From: Parasponia andersonii
Lineage: Eukaryota; Streptophyta; Magnoliopsida; Rosales; Cannabaceae
DNA length: 64,000 nucleotides
Reading direction: 5' to 3'
Assembly (NCBI GenBank): GCA_002914805.1
Contig: JXTB01000083.1
Location: 1,079,627-1,143,626, forward strand
The position numbers were made by a program, and so were the translations under genes. Numbering within the stretch: position 1 is the stretch's first letter; the number at the start of each line of letters is the position of its first letter. The notes beneath the pieces were generated by a model. It was not told where the DNA came from. It did no database searches and worked only from the letters and a program-made list of their open reading frames with translations. Of this stretch, positions 48,362 to 59,874 are shown one piece after another.

Positions 48362-49172
48362 TGTTGGATCGGTTTTCACCAGCTGTCCACGTATCTCTGA
48401 ACTGCTGATATTATATCCTCTAACTGTCTATATGTCCTTGCTAACCCAAAGAGCTTTTGACTTCAAGCAAGGTCGGAGAGGCGGGGGAGACCACCTGCAA
48501 AGACTCTCCGATGCTTAAGTGAGTTGGTTATCTTTGATTCAGGGTAGCAAAGATTTTATTTTTCTTTACATGAGTATATCTTTTAAATATTTCTTTTTTG
48601 AATGTGTACATACCTCTCTTTTGGGGATGCATGGCTCATATATATAGTCCTAAAATTGTGAACCTCATGGCTTTCAATCCCAGGACTGAGTACCTTTTTT
48701 CATCAGGACTTACTCCAAAGATCATGCGCCAAGAGTACTGTGATTCTCCCTACATCGTTGTAGCCTAGTTTCTACCGTCCCCAATGACTCGAGCCTGTTA
48801 GGGGCGAGATTTGGACAAACCGTCATTCTGTCAGGACGGTTTGTCCCATGCGCACACTTACTCAAGATCGCATTAAACACTCTGTCTGGGTCTAGAGCTA
48901 TGAGTTGCTTCCCATTGTACTCTGATGGAAGACCCTTGGGGCTCCCGACCCCCAGCTGTTGAGGTAAGAATTGGACTGGGCCAAGTCCATCCAGGGTCTG
49001 GGATAGGCTCGGCCCTAGCCTCGAACAGCCAATGGGCTTATGTGATTCCACGTGAGACTCGAGTAGCCTTTAATTAATCACTCTGGATACGTGTCGGACG
49101 GTGTACCCCTTTTATGACCTATTCTGCCACTTAATCGTCCACGTAGTGTATGATTTAGGAACGGGTCCCACA
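48362..49172 (-). repeat. 3' LTR of the Tat-like element
   Basis: 811 bp, starting TGTTGG and ending CCCACA on the plus strand. It lacks a 14-bp duplication present in the other LTR near 61,130. A TATATATA stretch near 48,640 may be the LTR TATA box. Confidence 0.93.
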
Positions 49173-49181
49173 ACTGCCCAT

Positions 49182-49223
49182 ATTTCCCTAGTTGATGGAT
49201 TCGTATCCATCAAGTAGGGAAAT
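49182..49223. repeat. 18-bp hairpin next to the 3' LTR
   Basis: Arms 49182-49199 and 49206-49223 pair at 17 of 18 positions around a 6-nt loop. It sits about 10 bp inside the element, in the polypurine-tract region. Confidence 0.85.
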
Positions 49224-49382
49224 CGTTCTCCATTCCTCCAATTTGAGGGATACATGTGGCACCCCAATTGCCGACACGGAGGCACGCCATCCTATGTCAC
49301 AATTTCTTCAAATTTTGAAATTCTGACGCTTCGGTCTTCCTTGCTCTACCTTTCTCCAGGAAAAACTCTTCGGCTCCCCCTC

Positions 49383-49390
49383 TATAAAAG
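49383..49390 (+). promoter_or_regulatory. TATA box for the antisense gene
   Basis: TATAAAAG, preceded by a C-rich stretch, lies about 140 bp before the ATG at 49524. It supports autonomous transcription opposite to the element. Confidence 0.6.
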
Positions 49391-49523
49391 CCGCATTTAC
49401 GCTCATTTTTTACTTTACCAAAATCTCCAAGTATTTCAGCTTTCTCAAAAAGAGCCTTTTTCCTAGAACATTTCATCTTCTTTTTCCTAGAACCTTTCGT
49501 CTTCTTCGATCACATCTAACACA

Positions 49524-52500
49524 ATGGCTCTGGAACTGAGTCAGAAACTCCAACCCATCACGGATTTCGAATTAGGATCGTTGAGGAGGCAGCTCTGCTT
49601 CCCCGGTGGACTCACTTTAGAGAGGGTCGACTGCCTAACGGATTGGTACCTTTACCCCTCTGCGCCGGAAGGCTCCATCGTTTTGGGGAGGCGGCATCTA
49701 GAGTGGTTGCGGTTTCCTCTCCCTCCTTTGGTCCATCAGTTCTTTAGCCTCATGGGAATTCATCCGATATAGCTCAACGCTAACGGAATCATGATCTTGA
49801 TGGGGTTTTTCGCCTTGTCAGTCCTCTATAACATACATATATACCTGGAGGTTGTCTTTTATGCCTACAAGCTCACCCTCATCCCCAAAAAGAGCTCTTA
49901 CCCCACTTTCTACCTTCAGCCGCTCCCAGGATGCTATATTTTCTAGGGCTTGCCGAGGTTGAACAAGTAATGGGACTCCCACTCTAGGCTATATGCCGTC
50001 GGAGGGGCGTGGTCTCTCCTTGGGTGAATGGGGAGTACTTCCAAATTCCTTCTTTTTTTTCTACAGAGTAAGTACTAGATCATGATTTTTGGGTCTGCAT
50101 TTACCTTGTTCGTTATTACTCACAATATTTTTCCTTGTGCAGCCTCTGTGGAAGAAAGCAGATTTGAGCCGCAATTGTCAGCGGGGAGGCTCAACGAGCT
50201 GGAAGGGATAGTCATCTTTGGGTCCACTGGGGATTGCCGACACATCCAGTCCACCCTGAACCCTCAGGTGATGAATATGATGCCTAAGATGATCTCATAC
50301 CTTCCCTTCTCGCTAGATACCTGGGTCATCATAAAGCACCTGCAGAGCCAGCTCGACGCCCTGACTTTGAACCGATTCCGTCGCGATGAGCAGAGTCGCA
50401 TCGCCATGGTGGGTTGTCAGGTTACGGCGTCGAGCCAGTTGGTGGGTCCCTGTGACCTGGTGGCACCGACTAACCATGAGCTCGAAGAGGCCATGAGGCT
50501 CATGGCCGAGGAGTGCGTCAGGTTCCGTATAGAGGAATTCACCGCCCCCAAGAGAGTTAAGGGTGAGTTCATTTTTGCATTCTGGAGTCCGTCGATCGAG
50601 TTACAGCTGTGTTCTAACTACATTGCTTGCTCTTTATAGGTTCTGATGCAGGCCCTTCAGCAGACCCCTCTCTAGTCAAGGGAAGTGCCGCTGCACACAA
50701 GGCTCGATCAAAGGTATCTGCTGGTCGGCGCCTTGTGGTGTCTTCAGAGGACGAGGCACCTGCGGTCCCCTCCCCCGGTGCTAGCGGACCTCCGACTCGG
50801 GAGACGACGGCCATAAAAGTCATTTATGGCAAGGGGGCACCTTCAAGCCTTCATGGGGAATCTGGTGCTCTGACCTCTTCAACCCCACACTCCGGTTCGA
50901 AGATGAGCATAGGGTCCGGTGCTGCTTGCCCCCGTAGGGAGATCGCTGAGCTCAGTGGGGGGCTCCGAGGTTGAAATCTTGGCCATCCTCTCCTCCTCTA
51001 GTCCTAATAAAGCGGCATCACGAGGCTGACTCATCCAAAGAGAAAGAGGGCCCAGCAGGAAAGAGGGGCAGAACTGCCCCCTCTTCTGACAGTGATGATG
51101 ATGGGGACACACTGACCCTCATGAGGAGGAGAAGGTCCGCGTGCAGTGGCTCGTCATGGGGAAATGGTCAAGATAAGACCGAAAAATCACAATCAGGCAG
51201 GGCTCCAATAGGGGTGGCAACCGAAACTACCGATACAGCAGTAGTCATCGTGGCGTCTTTTGCTGAGGATGCACTGACCCTAGTTGTTGCCGAAGGCACA
51301 CTTGGCGATGCTCAGCTTTCTACCGTCCCCACCACCACTGCTTTGGGAGCATCGGAAAGAGCTACAGGAGCGTGTTCAGTAGGAGGAGAAGGTGTCCTCG
51401 CAGTTGGTGGGGTGGAGTCGTGTTCCTCAGATAAGGACAATGCTCAAGGAGAGGGTCCAGCTGCGAAGCCCGAGGTAGAGGTGCTTTCCTTGGAGGACGT
51501 TGAGTTCATTGCCAGCCGTAACATTGCGCAGGTCTGGCTCGTGGGGCATCCCTGCTAAACACTGACTTCCTTTTCTTGTATCTTACAGCTAGCCTCCGTC
51601 CAGTCCTTTTATTCTTATAGCGTCAGGAAGCTGACCGGGGAGTTCAACTCCCATTCTGCACTGGCCGAGCAGAGCGAGGTCGCCCTTGCCAAGTTGAGGG
51701 CTGACTTCGACTTGTATCGGAGTCTGAACGAGGCTAGGGGTGGCAGCACGGTAGCTCACGCTTTGAGTGCCGAGAGTGTCATGTGCGAGGAGCTGGTTGC
51801 AAAGTTGGCCGAGGTAGAGGCCAGCATGCTCGCTCAATCCGAGGCCGCCAGGCTAGCCCAGGATGAACTTAGGGTCAAAGAGCAGGACTTGCAGAATGCA
51901 AGGGCAGAGATGGGGCTGGCCTTCATCACTTGCGATAGGGCCGTCGATGATGCCAAAGAGGCGAGGAAGATCGAGGCGAAAGCCAAACTGGAGGCCCATT
52001 CCCTTCAACGCAGACTCGACCGGTCCAATGAGATAAACCAACATCTTTGCTTCGATCACAAAAAATTGATGGGGGCTTATGCAGAGCTGTTTCGCAAGCA
52101 CGACGAAGATCTCACCGACATTAACTCTCTTTTGGTCGACTTGTCATAACGACAAGTGGAGTTGAGGCTGGCGGTACTGAGGGATAGACTGGCGGACACG
52201 GAGAAGCTGAAGACGAGGTACTAGAGGCAGGTGGATATCTTTTCTGCAGAGAGCTACAGGTCTGGCTGGGAAAACAGGGAGTTCGAAGGCCACGCAGAGG
52301 TGGTAAGACCGGTTCGATGAGTAGAAAGGCATCGAGAGGGACCATATTTCATCAAGCACTACATGCAGCAGCTAAGGGATGAGATCAATATCGTATACCC
52401 TGCTGATGTGCTGAAGATGCTCAACGAAGAAAAAGACGGGCCCTCTGCATCGGCCTCTATTGCTAAGGAGATCGACCTCGCTTCCAGTCTGTTAGAGTAA
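49524..52500 (+). pseudogene. Antisense accessory gene: 'putative gypsy-type transposon' domain plus coiled coil, decayed
   Basis: It starts in a good plant context (ACACAATGGCT). The N-terminal part, LRRQLCFPGGLTLERV and LRFPLPPLVHQFFSLMGIHPI, resembles the plant domain known as putative gypsy-type transposon (Pfam Transposase_28, from memory). The frame is then broken by TAG/TGA stops where the family has Gln or Trp. Candidate exons: 49524 to about 50067, 50142 to about 50563, 50641 to about 51532, and 51590-52500, with plausible GT-AG borders. The middle is Ser/Gly/acidic with a basic patch (KRGRTAPSSDSDDDGD). The last exon is a long coiled coil (MCEELVAKLAEVEASM, then AKLEAHSLQRRLDRSNE). 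Its role is unknown; similar antisense frames are known from Tat-lineage elements. Confidence 0.7.
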
Positions 52501-53297
52501 GCCTCGAATGTTCCATGCGATTAGTCTGATCTTGGGGCCTCAACTAGTGATGGGTCTACATGGTCGTTTTGTCCAGTGATGACTCCGACCCTGGCATGCC
52601 GCCCTCTGCTGGAGCTGGACCAAGTGCTGAAACTGGCTGCGCTTCCCTGGCCGGAGGTAATTAGGGCCTCTTGCTCTGTGTATTTGTAAAGTAGACGCTC
52701 GTTATAACCATTTGTTTAAATAATAGAAACCATGCTGTTTTTCCAAGTTTATTCCATTCTCTTACTCCTTTTGTTGACCGCATTTAGTGTTAGGGTCAGA
52801 TATCGTATATGATGTCATTCCCTTGTCGACAGTGCGGCCGGCGTTTGGGTTTAGCTCAGTTGTATATAATTTTGAGTTCTTAGTGAATTTTCGTCGTACT
52901 TTGATCGACGAGATTAACTTTGGAGACTGGGATGTGAGTTTCAGCCTCTCCGGCTTTGAGGATGTATAACTTCTGTTGTGAATTGTCTTGGCAGAATTCG
53001 ACCCACACGTGTGGCTGGACTTCTCCGACCCCAAATGGGAATGCGCCAGGAACCAGCTCTAGGGGTTGGTTGACCACTATTTGGACCCGTCGCTGTAGAG
53101 GAGAAGGCCTGGGCTCGGCTCCCATCGGGAGCGAACAGGGCACTACCATTATGATGTGTCCCTGTGGGTCTGTCCAAGACCTGTCTCTTATACATAGAGC
53201 TTTTGGATGTGCATCCCTATCGACCATGTGCTTTGTACTTTTAGGAAATAATAAACAGAGTTTGATTTTAACTTCTGTCTGTATGCCTATTCTTGTA
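52501..53297. other. Spacer between the antisense gene and the tandem repeats
   Basis: Includes the presumed 3' end of the antisense gene and moderately GC-rich sequence. Overlapping frames on both strands show no family features. Confidence 0.5.
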
Positions 53298-53660
53298 CTG
53301 GACTACTTCCAACGGGTAGGCTCTAACTCCGTTCATTCCCAGTTCACATGTAATTAAACCACTCTCTGGGTAGGGTCTACTTCCAACAGGTAGACCCTGG
53401 CCCTACTTTCCTTCATCTCGCATGCGGCTAAAATATTCTCTGGGGAGGGTCTGCTTCCAACGGGTAGACCCTGACCCCACTTTCCTTCATCTCGCATGCG
53501 GCTAAACCGTTCTCTCGGGAGGGTCAGCTTCCAACGAGTAGACCCTGACCCTGCTTTCATTTAGCCTTTCGTATAACTAAGGCACTCCTTAGGGAGGGTC
53601 TACTTCCAATAGGTGGACCCTGTCCCTGCTTTCCTTTAAAGGCAGGTCGCAAGCTTTCAT
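53298..53660. repeat. 74-75-bp tandem repeat, about 5 copies
   Basis: Units begin GGGTCTACTTCCAAC at about 53298, 53373, 53447, 53521 and 53596. Each holds a short dyad (GGGTCTACTTCCAAC.GGTAGACCC). Confidence 0.9.
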
Positions 53661-54760
53661 CACGCGACTCTTTTTTCTTCGTACGTTTTCTCGGGCCATC
53701 GGCTATCCTTTTATTGCAAGCTGTGATTCCCATAATACGATCGTTTTCGAGGTCTACTGGCAAGTTTTTGGTTGCGCAGCTTTTCCCTTTTCGTACGTTT
53801 TCTCGGGCCATCGGCTAGCATTTTAGTGCACGATGTGATTCCCATAGTACGATCAGTTTTTAGGTCCGCTGGCAAGTCTTTTGGTTGCGCAGCTCTTTTT
53901 TCTTCGTACGTTTTCTTAGATCGTCGGCAAGCAACGTGATCCCTGTAGTACGATCATTTTTGAGGTCTGCTGGCAAGTTTTTGGTTGCGTAGCTCTTTCC
54001 TCTTCGTACATTTTCTTGGGTCATCAGCAAGAGACGTGATCCCTACAGTACGATCATTTTTGAGGTCTGCTGACAAGTTTTTGGTTGTGCAGCTCTTTCT
54101 TCTTCGTACATTTTCTTGGGTCGTCAGCAAGCGACGTGATCCCTATAGTACTATCATTTTTGAGGTCTGCTGGCAAGTTTTTGGCTATGCAGCTCTTGCC
54201 TCTTCATACATTTTCTTGGGTCGTCGGCAAGCGACGTGATCCCTGCAGTACGATCATTTTTGAGGTCTGCTGGAAAATTTTTGGTCGCGCAGCTCTTTCT
54301 TCTTCGTATATTTTCTTGGGTCGTCGGCAAGTGACGTGATCCTTATAGTACAATCATTTTTGAGGTCTGTTGGCAAGTTTTTGATTGCGTTGCTCTTTCC
54401 TCTTCGTACGTTTTCTTGGGTTGTCGGCAAGCGACGTGATCCCTGCAGTACGATCGTTTTTTAGGTCTGCTGGCAAGTTTTTGGTTACGCAGCTCTTTCC
54501 TCTTCGTACGTTTTCTTGGGTCATCAGCAAGCGACGTGATCCCCGTAGTACGATCATTTTTGAGGTCTGCTAGCAAGTTTTTGGTTGCGCAGCTCTTTCC
54601 TCTTCGTACGTTTTCTTGGGTCATTGGCAAGCGACGTGATCCCTGCAGTACGATCGTTTTTGAGGTCTGTTGGCAAGTTTTTGGTTGCGCAGCTCTTTCC
54701 TCTTTGTACGTTTTCTTGGGTCATCGGCAAGCGACGTGATTCCCGCAGTACGATCGCGCA
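53661..54760. repeat. 100-bp tandem repeat, about 11 copies
   Basis: The unit contains AGCTCTTTCCTCTTCGTACG, TTTTCTTGGGTC, AAGCGACGTGATCCCTG and GAGGTCTGCTGGCAAG. The marker AGCTC or its variant falls at 53991, 54091, 54191, 54291, 54391, 54491, 54591 and 54691, exactly 100 bp apart. The leftmost copies (53,661-53,990) are more diverged and slightly longer. Each copy opens a similar frame on both strands because the period shifts frame by one; none is a gene. Confidence 0.95.
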
Positions 54761-54911
54761 AATAGTGCCTGGGGTCTGCTACTGTAGGCAGACCCCTTTT
54801 CAATAGCAACCCAAAGGATAAATCCGTGTGGCAGAAAACTTGACCTGTTTTGGAGTTAAGCTTTTTTATAAAATATGCATTTACATGGGTCTTACAACAT
54901 TTACAAGCGTC

Positions 54912-56150
54912 TCACACGTGATACTTTTTCAAGTGCTGAGTGTTCCACGTGTTTGGTAGGATCTTCCCAGTCTTGAGTTTTTTCAGGACATAGGTGCCAT
55001 TGTCAAGTGCTTTGATCACCTCAAAGGGTCCAACCGAATTAGAGTCTAGCTTCGAGGAATTCCCTATTCTGACCTTCAAGACCCAATCCCTGGCATTAAA
55101 TCGACGAGCGCTAACCTTCTTTGTGTAGTAGGACCTGGCCTGCTGGTGGTATGAGGCCAAGTGGACCAGGACCATGTTTCTTGTTTCTTCCAGGAGGTCT
55201 ATGTTGTGGTTTAGCTGCTGCTCGTTCAGTAAGGCATCATTTACCACTTCAGAGCGAAGGGTCGGGAGGCCAATCTCGATCAGGATCATAGCCTCCGACC
55301 TGTAGACCATGACGAATGGCGTTCTTCTTGTCAACCTCTGCTCCGTGGTTCGATGGGCCCATACAACGACCGATAGCTCTTCTAACCATCTCCCTTTATC
55401 CTCCTGCAAGTTCTTTTTGATATTGCTAAAAATGGCCTTATTCATAGCATCTGCTTGGCCGTTTCCCTGAGGGTAGTTCATGGATGAGAAACTGAGCCTT
55501 ATATCATATAGCTCACACAGTTTCTTGAGCTTAGCATTCTGGAACTGTGTGCCATGATCAGCGTATATCTCTTTCAGAATCCCGTATCAACAGATTATAT
55601 TTTTCCAAATGAAGTTAATCATGTCTGCCTTACTAACGGTCGGGTAGGCTTCAGCTTCTACCCATTTGGTGAAATAATTCGTGGCCAGCAAAATGTACCT
55701 TCTTCCCCTTGGACAACTGGGGAGCTCTCCGACAATGTCCAGGCCCTATTTGGCAAACGGTCAAGGAGTTATGTTCGAATGGAGTTCCTCCGTGGGTCGG
55801 TGTTTCATGGGGGCGAACCTCTGGCATTTATCACATTTCTGGATAAATCAGGCCGCCTCGGTAATCATGTATAGCCAAAAGTATCCAGTTGTCAGAGCCT
55901 TGTGGGTGAGGCTACGTCTGCTAGAGTGGTTACCGTATACTCCCTCGTGGATTTCCTCCATCAGTTTCTGTGCTTCGATGAGATCTACACACCACAGCAT
56001 CGGTCCTATTATCGATCTCCTATACAGTCGCTCCCCCACCATCGAGTATCTGGTAGCCTTCAGTCTGATCGACCTCGCTTCTCGGGGGTCCGCGGGCAGG
56101 TTTCCAAATGCGAAATACTGGGTGATGGGTTTCATCCACCCCTCGTCTGT
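54912..56150 (-). pseudogene. Integrase of the Tat-like element
   Basis: The N-terminal part up to GYFWLYM is followed by stops. The core-to-C-terminal part (55481-54912) reads NYPQGNGQADAMNKAIFSNI, WAHRTTEQRLTRRTPFVMVY and VGPFEVIKALDNGTYVL, ending at a TGA. Confidence 0.88.
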
Positions 56151-56199
56151 GGAGCCGGTTGCAAATACATGGCATGCGGGGGTCTCCGAAGGGTCCCTC

Positions 56200-56640
56200 A
56201 TGCTCTCACCTTCTAGGAGAATCTCCACGTGTCCGGTCGTTCCCTTGATCGACGTGCTCTTAGCTAGCTTATCAGCCTTCTGGTTCATCTCCCTGAGAAT
56301 CTGTTCGATATTGAAACTGCTAAAGTGGGCTTTCGCCCCCATTACCTTGGAGAAGTACCTCTGTAATCTTGGCTCTTTTACTTCGAAGTCTCCCATGACC
56401 TGACCTGTGATCAACTGCGAGTCGGTCTTTACTGCAATGCTCTCCATTCCAAAGTGCAGAGCTAGTTCAAGGCCTTGTAGCAGTGCCTCGTACTCTGCCT
56501 CGTTGTTCGTTGCCTGAAAACTGAGCCTCAAAGCTTTCTCTACTCTGAGTCCTATTGGAGTCTGCAGGACTATTCCGATACATGACCCCGAAGAATTCGT
56601 GGATTCGTTGGTATAGAGGGTCTAGGCTAAAAAGGGGTGA
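56200..56640 (-). pseudogene. Archaeal-type RNase H (second RNase H) of the Tat-like element
   Basis: Contains ATNNEAEYEALLQGLELAL, VKTDSQLITGQVMGDF and REMNQKADKLAKS, the pattern of the extra RNase H that marks the Tat lineage. It lies directly upstream of the integrase finger in the same frame (56531-55848). Confidence 0.88.
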
Positions 56641-56771
56641 GGCTGAGATGTCTAGAGTGGGTCGTGCAGCTCACCGAACGATTTGATTTATACCAGGAAA
56701 TCCGCCATGACTTGCCCTTTCTTCACCACTCGAGGCCGATACTCGATGTCGTATATTCCTAGTTTGATGGC

Positions 56772-57323
56772 CTACTTGGTCAGTTGTCCCGATAGGTCTG
56801 GCTTAGCCAAGATTTGCCAGATGGGAAACTCCATATACACAGTGACCGAGTGTGTCTCAAAGTATTGCCTGAGTCTTTTTTTAGCATTGACCAGAACGAG
56901 GACCAGTTTCTCTGCCATACTATATCGCATCTCGGTATCTAGGAGCATGCGATTTATATAGAACACCAGCTTCTGCTTGCTGTCTTCCTCGATGAATAGT
57001 ATGGCGCTGATCTCTACTTCGGACACTGCTAAATAAGCATATACGCGCTCCCCCTCTACTGGGGAAGCCAGGATAGGCAGATGGCTTAAGTATAGCTTGA
57101 GATCCGTCAGTATCTTGTCCTGCTCCTCCGCCCAGACGACAATGGAGGTTCTCTTTAGGCACTGGAAGAAAGGCTTGCATAGGTCAAATATCTTGGAGAC
57201 GAACTGGCTGAGAGCGGCTATCTTCCTAGCTAGACGCTGGACCTCCCGAAGAGTCGAGGGTCTCTGCACATCTGCGATTGAGGACAACTGGGTCGGGTTG
57301 GCCTCAATTCCCTTTCTGCTCAC
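56772..57323 (-). pseudogene. First RNase H and connection domain of the Tat-like element
   Basis: Reads RKGIEANPTQLSSI, LREVQRLARKIAALSQFVSK, YLAVSEVEISAILF and VFYINRMLLDTEMRYSMAEK, the usual RT-to-RNase H order. Confidence 0.88.
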
Positions 57324-57338
57324 GATGTGCCCCAGGAA

Positions 57339-58196
57339 CTAGCTAGAGGACACCCCGAACACACATTTCTTGGGGTTCAGACGCATCCGGTATTGCCTCA
57401 GAATCTGGAAGCATTCGTCTAGATGTCTCAGATGGTCTGATGCTTCTCTGCTCTTTACGACTATGTTGTCGATGTAGACTTTCATAGTCTTTCCTAGCAG
57501 TCCGGCAAACATTTTGTTCATGAGCCTCTGGTAGGTTGCCCCCGCATTCTTTAAACTAAATGGCATATGTCTGTAATAGTACAGTCCTCACTTCGTAATA
57601 AATGCCATGTGGATTTGGTCTTCCTCGTACATGAGGATCTAGTTGTATCCAGAGTAGGCATCCAGGAAGCTCATCCTATTGAATCCCGTCGTTGCATCTA
57701 CCATTTGGTCAATCTTTGGCAAGAGGAAGCTATCCTTTGGGTAGGCCTTGTTCAGGTTGGTGAAGTCTATGCAAGTGCGGTCGTCACCGTTTTTCTTCTT
57801 CACCACTACCGGGTTAGAGACCCAGTATGGGTATACGCATTCCATGATCAAGCCATTCTCCAATAGCGTCTCTACCTCCTTGTTGATCGCCCTGTTTTTC
57901 TTTGGCGTGAACCTTCGGGGTCTCTGCCTGACCGAAGGTAAATTGGGGTCTATGTTCAGCCGGTGGCAGGTATGTGTGGGGTCTATCCCGTGCATGTCGT
58001 TGTAGGACCAGGCGAAGATGTCTTCGTTTTGCCTCAAGAACCCCATCATCTCGTTCTTTTCCTCCTCGGGTAGCAAGTCCCCGATTAAGACTACATTTGC
58101 CGGTTCTACTTCTTTCAAAGAGACTGCTACCAGCTCCTCAATCGTGGATTCTGGTCCATCGGACTCCTCTTTGATCCACTTCATGTATGCTGGCAA
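57339..58196 (-). pseudogene. Reverse transcriptase of the Tat-like element
   Basis: Contains NPVVVKKKNGDDRTCIDFTN, AYPKDSFLLPKIDQMVDAT, SFLDAYSGYN, then after a stop MPFSLKNAGATYQRLMNKMF and VYIDNIVVKS. The catalytic box reads YIDN instead of YxDD, one G-to-A change that should abolish activity. Confidence 0.92.
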
Positions 58197-58211
58197 GCGG
58201 TCCTTTGATTG

Positions 58212-58865
58212 CTACTCATCTCCAGCCGAGGAGCTCACGCTTGCATCAGCTACCCTCAGGGCAGTTGAAAAATATTTCCTTGTGGAAGCCTGGTCTCCCT
58301 TGATATCTATTGTATAGGTACCATCCCTTGATAGACATCTTAAGACCTGGTTGAGGGTGGAGGTAACCCCATGTATGGCGTGGATCCATCCTCTCCCAAT
58401 GATGACGTTGAAAGAAGATTGGCAATCGATGATGACGAAGTCCACATCTAGGCATCTCTCCACAGCACAAACCTTTAGGGTCACGACGCCCAAGGGGCTG
58501 ACCTTGGTACTATCAAAAACGAACAGTGGCTGATAGGTCGGCCTGAGTGGGTTTCAATTCAGGCCCATGCTCTCGAACGTGCTGAGGAAAAGGACATCGA
58601 CGCTGCTTCCACCGTTGATCAGGATCCTTCCAACTAACACGGAGTCAATCTGTAGTTTAATCACTAAGGGGTCGTCATGAGGTAGGCGCACCGTGGTCAG
58701 ATCTTGCCGAGTGAAGGTGATGGGGGCAGCAGAGGTGCAGCTTTCTCCCATCATCAAATGGTTGATAGAATGGTTCATCCCACTCAGGCGCTTCACCCTT
58801 TCTTCAGTCTTTTTGAGGCATTTTCCTATCTCCTCCCGTCCCTGGATCGGCTTTGGTCTACCCAC
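58212..58865 (-). pseudogene. Aspartic protease of the Tat-like element
   Basis: ILINGGSSVDVLF stands where the family has DGGSS; the catalytic Asp is Asn, again one G-to-A change. The C-terminal part retains FNVIIGRGWIHAI. A stop separates the halves. Confidence 0.8.
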
Positions 58866-58897
58866 GATGGTCGGGACTATTCTCAGGGCCTGTTCTC

Positions 58898-59874
58898 CTA
58901 ACCTGGAGGCATGGGTCTGCTTGCCTTTTCGGGCCTGGTGGCATCTTCCTGCGGCTGGATTCTGCTGGTCTTCAAATACTGCTTCAACTTGCCAGCATGG
59001 ATCGCCACCATAACCTGCGCATAAAGGCTGCGGCAGTTGATGGTGTCATGCCCGTGATCCTTGTGAAATTGGCAGTACATGTTCCTATTTTTTATGTGCT
59101 CAGGAACGCCAGACTTGGGCAGGTCTTTGAAAATGCCCATGTCCCTGTTTTGGAGGTAGATCACGTCGATCGGTATGTTGAGCTCGTATTTCGGCAGTGG
59201 GTCACGAGATGCCTTCCTCCTCTAGCCGCCTTCTTGATCGCGTTGGGTGGGGACTTCTTGTTTCGGAGTTGGCTCTTGGTCCGGCGCGGGCCTCTTTACC
59301 ACTTGTAGGGCTAGGGTTTGCGCCGGAACTATTATTATCATGGCGGAGGCCTTGGGCACTTTCTGGCAGCTTTCCAGCTCCCTGAATGCCCCTTCCAACT
59401 TGCCTGGACGTCCGCCATATCGTACGGAAGGTTCAGAAATAGATGGTCCGACAGCATCGATCCTGCCTGCAGTCTCCCTGACGAATGAGCCTGTGGCTTG
59501 GACTGAGTCGCTGCTGTGCACTAGGGACATCAGTTCTAGGAAGCGTGGCAGGTATTCTCTCGGAGACTCATTCGTAGTTTATTCCAACCGTCAAGATCTT
59601 GCATGGATTTCTGCTGCCTTTGGGCTCCTGCGTATTGCTTCAAGAAAAGTTTGCAGAAATCTTCGAACTCGTTTATGGATTTCTCTGGGAGCTGTCTGAA
59701 CCATAATAGGGCCAGTCCTGCCAGGGTTGTGGAGAAGACTTTGCAAGTTACAGCCTCGTCCCTGGTTTCCAAGGCCATCTTCTGCTGAAAATGATATATG
59801 TGATCGAGAGGGTTGGACTTCTCATCGAACAGCCTGAAGGTTAGGGTTATGAAGTCTCTCGGCTTAGGCTCCAT
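58898..59874 (-). pseudogene. gag of the Tat-like element
   Basis: The capsid region (59874-59536) has DHIYHFQQKMALETRDEAVT and WFRQLPEKSINEFEDFCKLF. A zinc-knuckle-like motif, CQFHKDHGHDTINC, lies at about 59070. Stops interrupt the frame between and after these parts. Confidence 0.85.

Noticed and set aside
53661-54760. Evenly spaced repeats considered as a CRISPR array
   Set aside because: The whole 100-bp unit is repeated with no unique spacers, in a plant retrotransposon.
53985-54809. Serial frames of 60-95 codons on both strands with repeated peptide motifs
   Set aside because: They arise from the 100-bp tandem repeat; the period is not a multiple of three, so each unit opens the same frame afresh.
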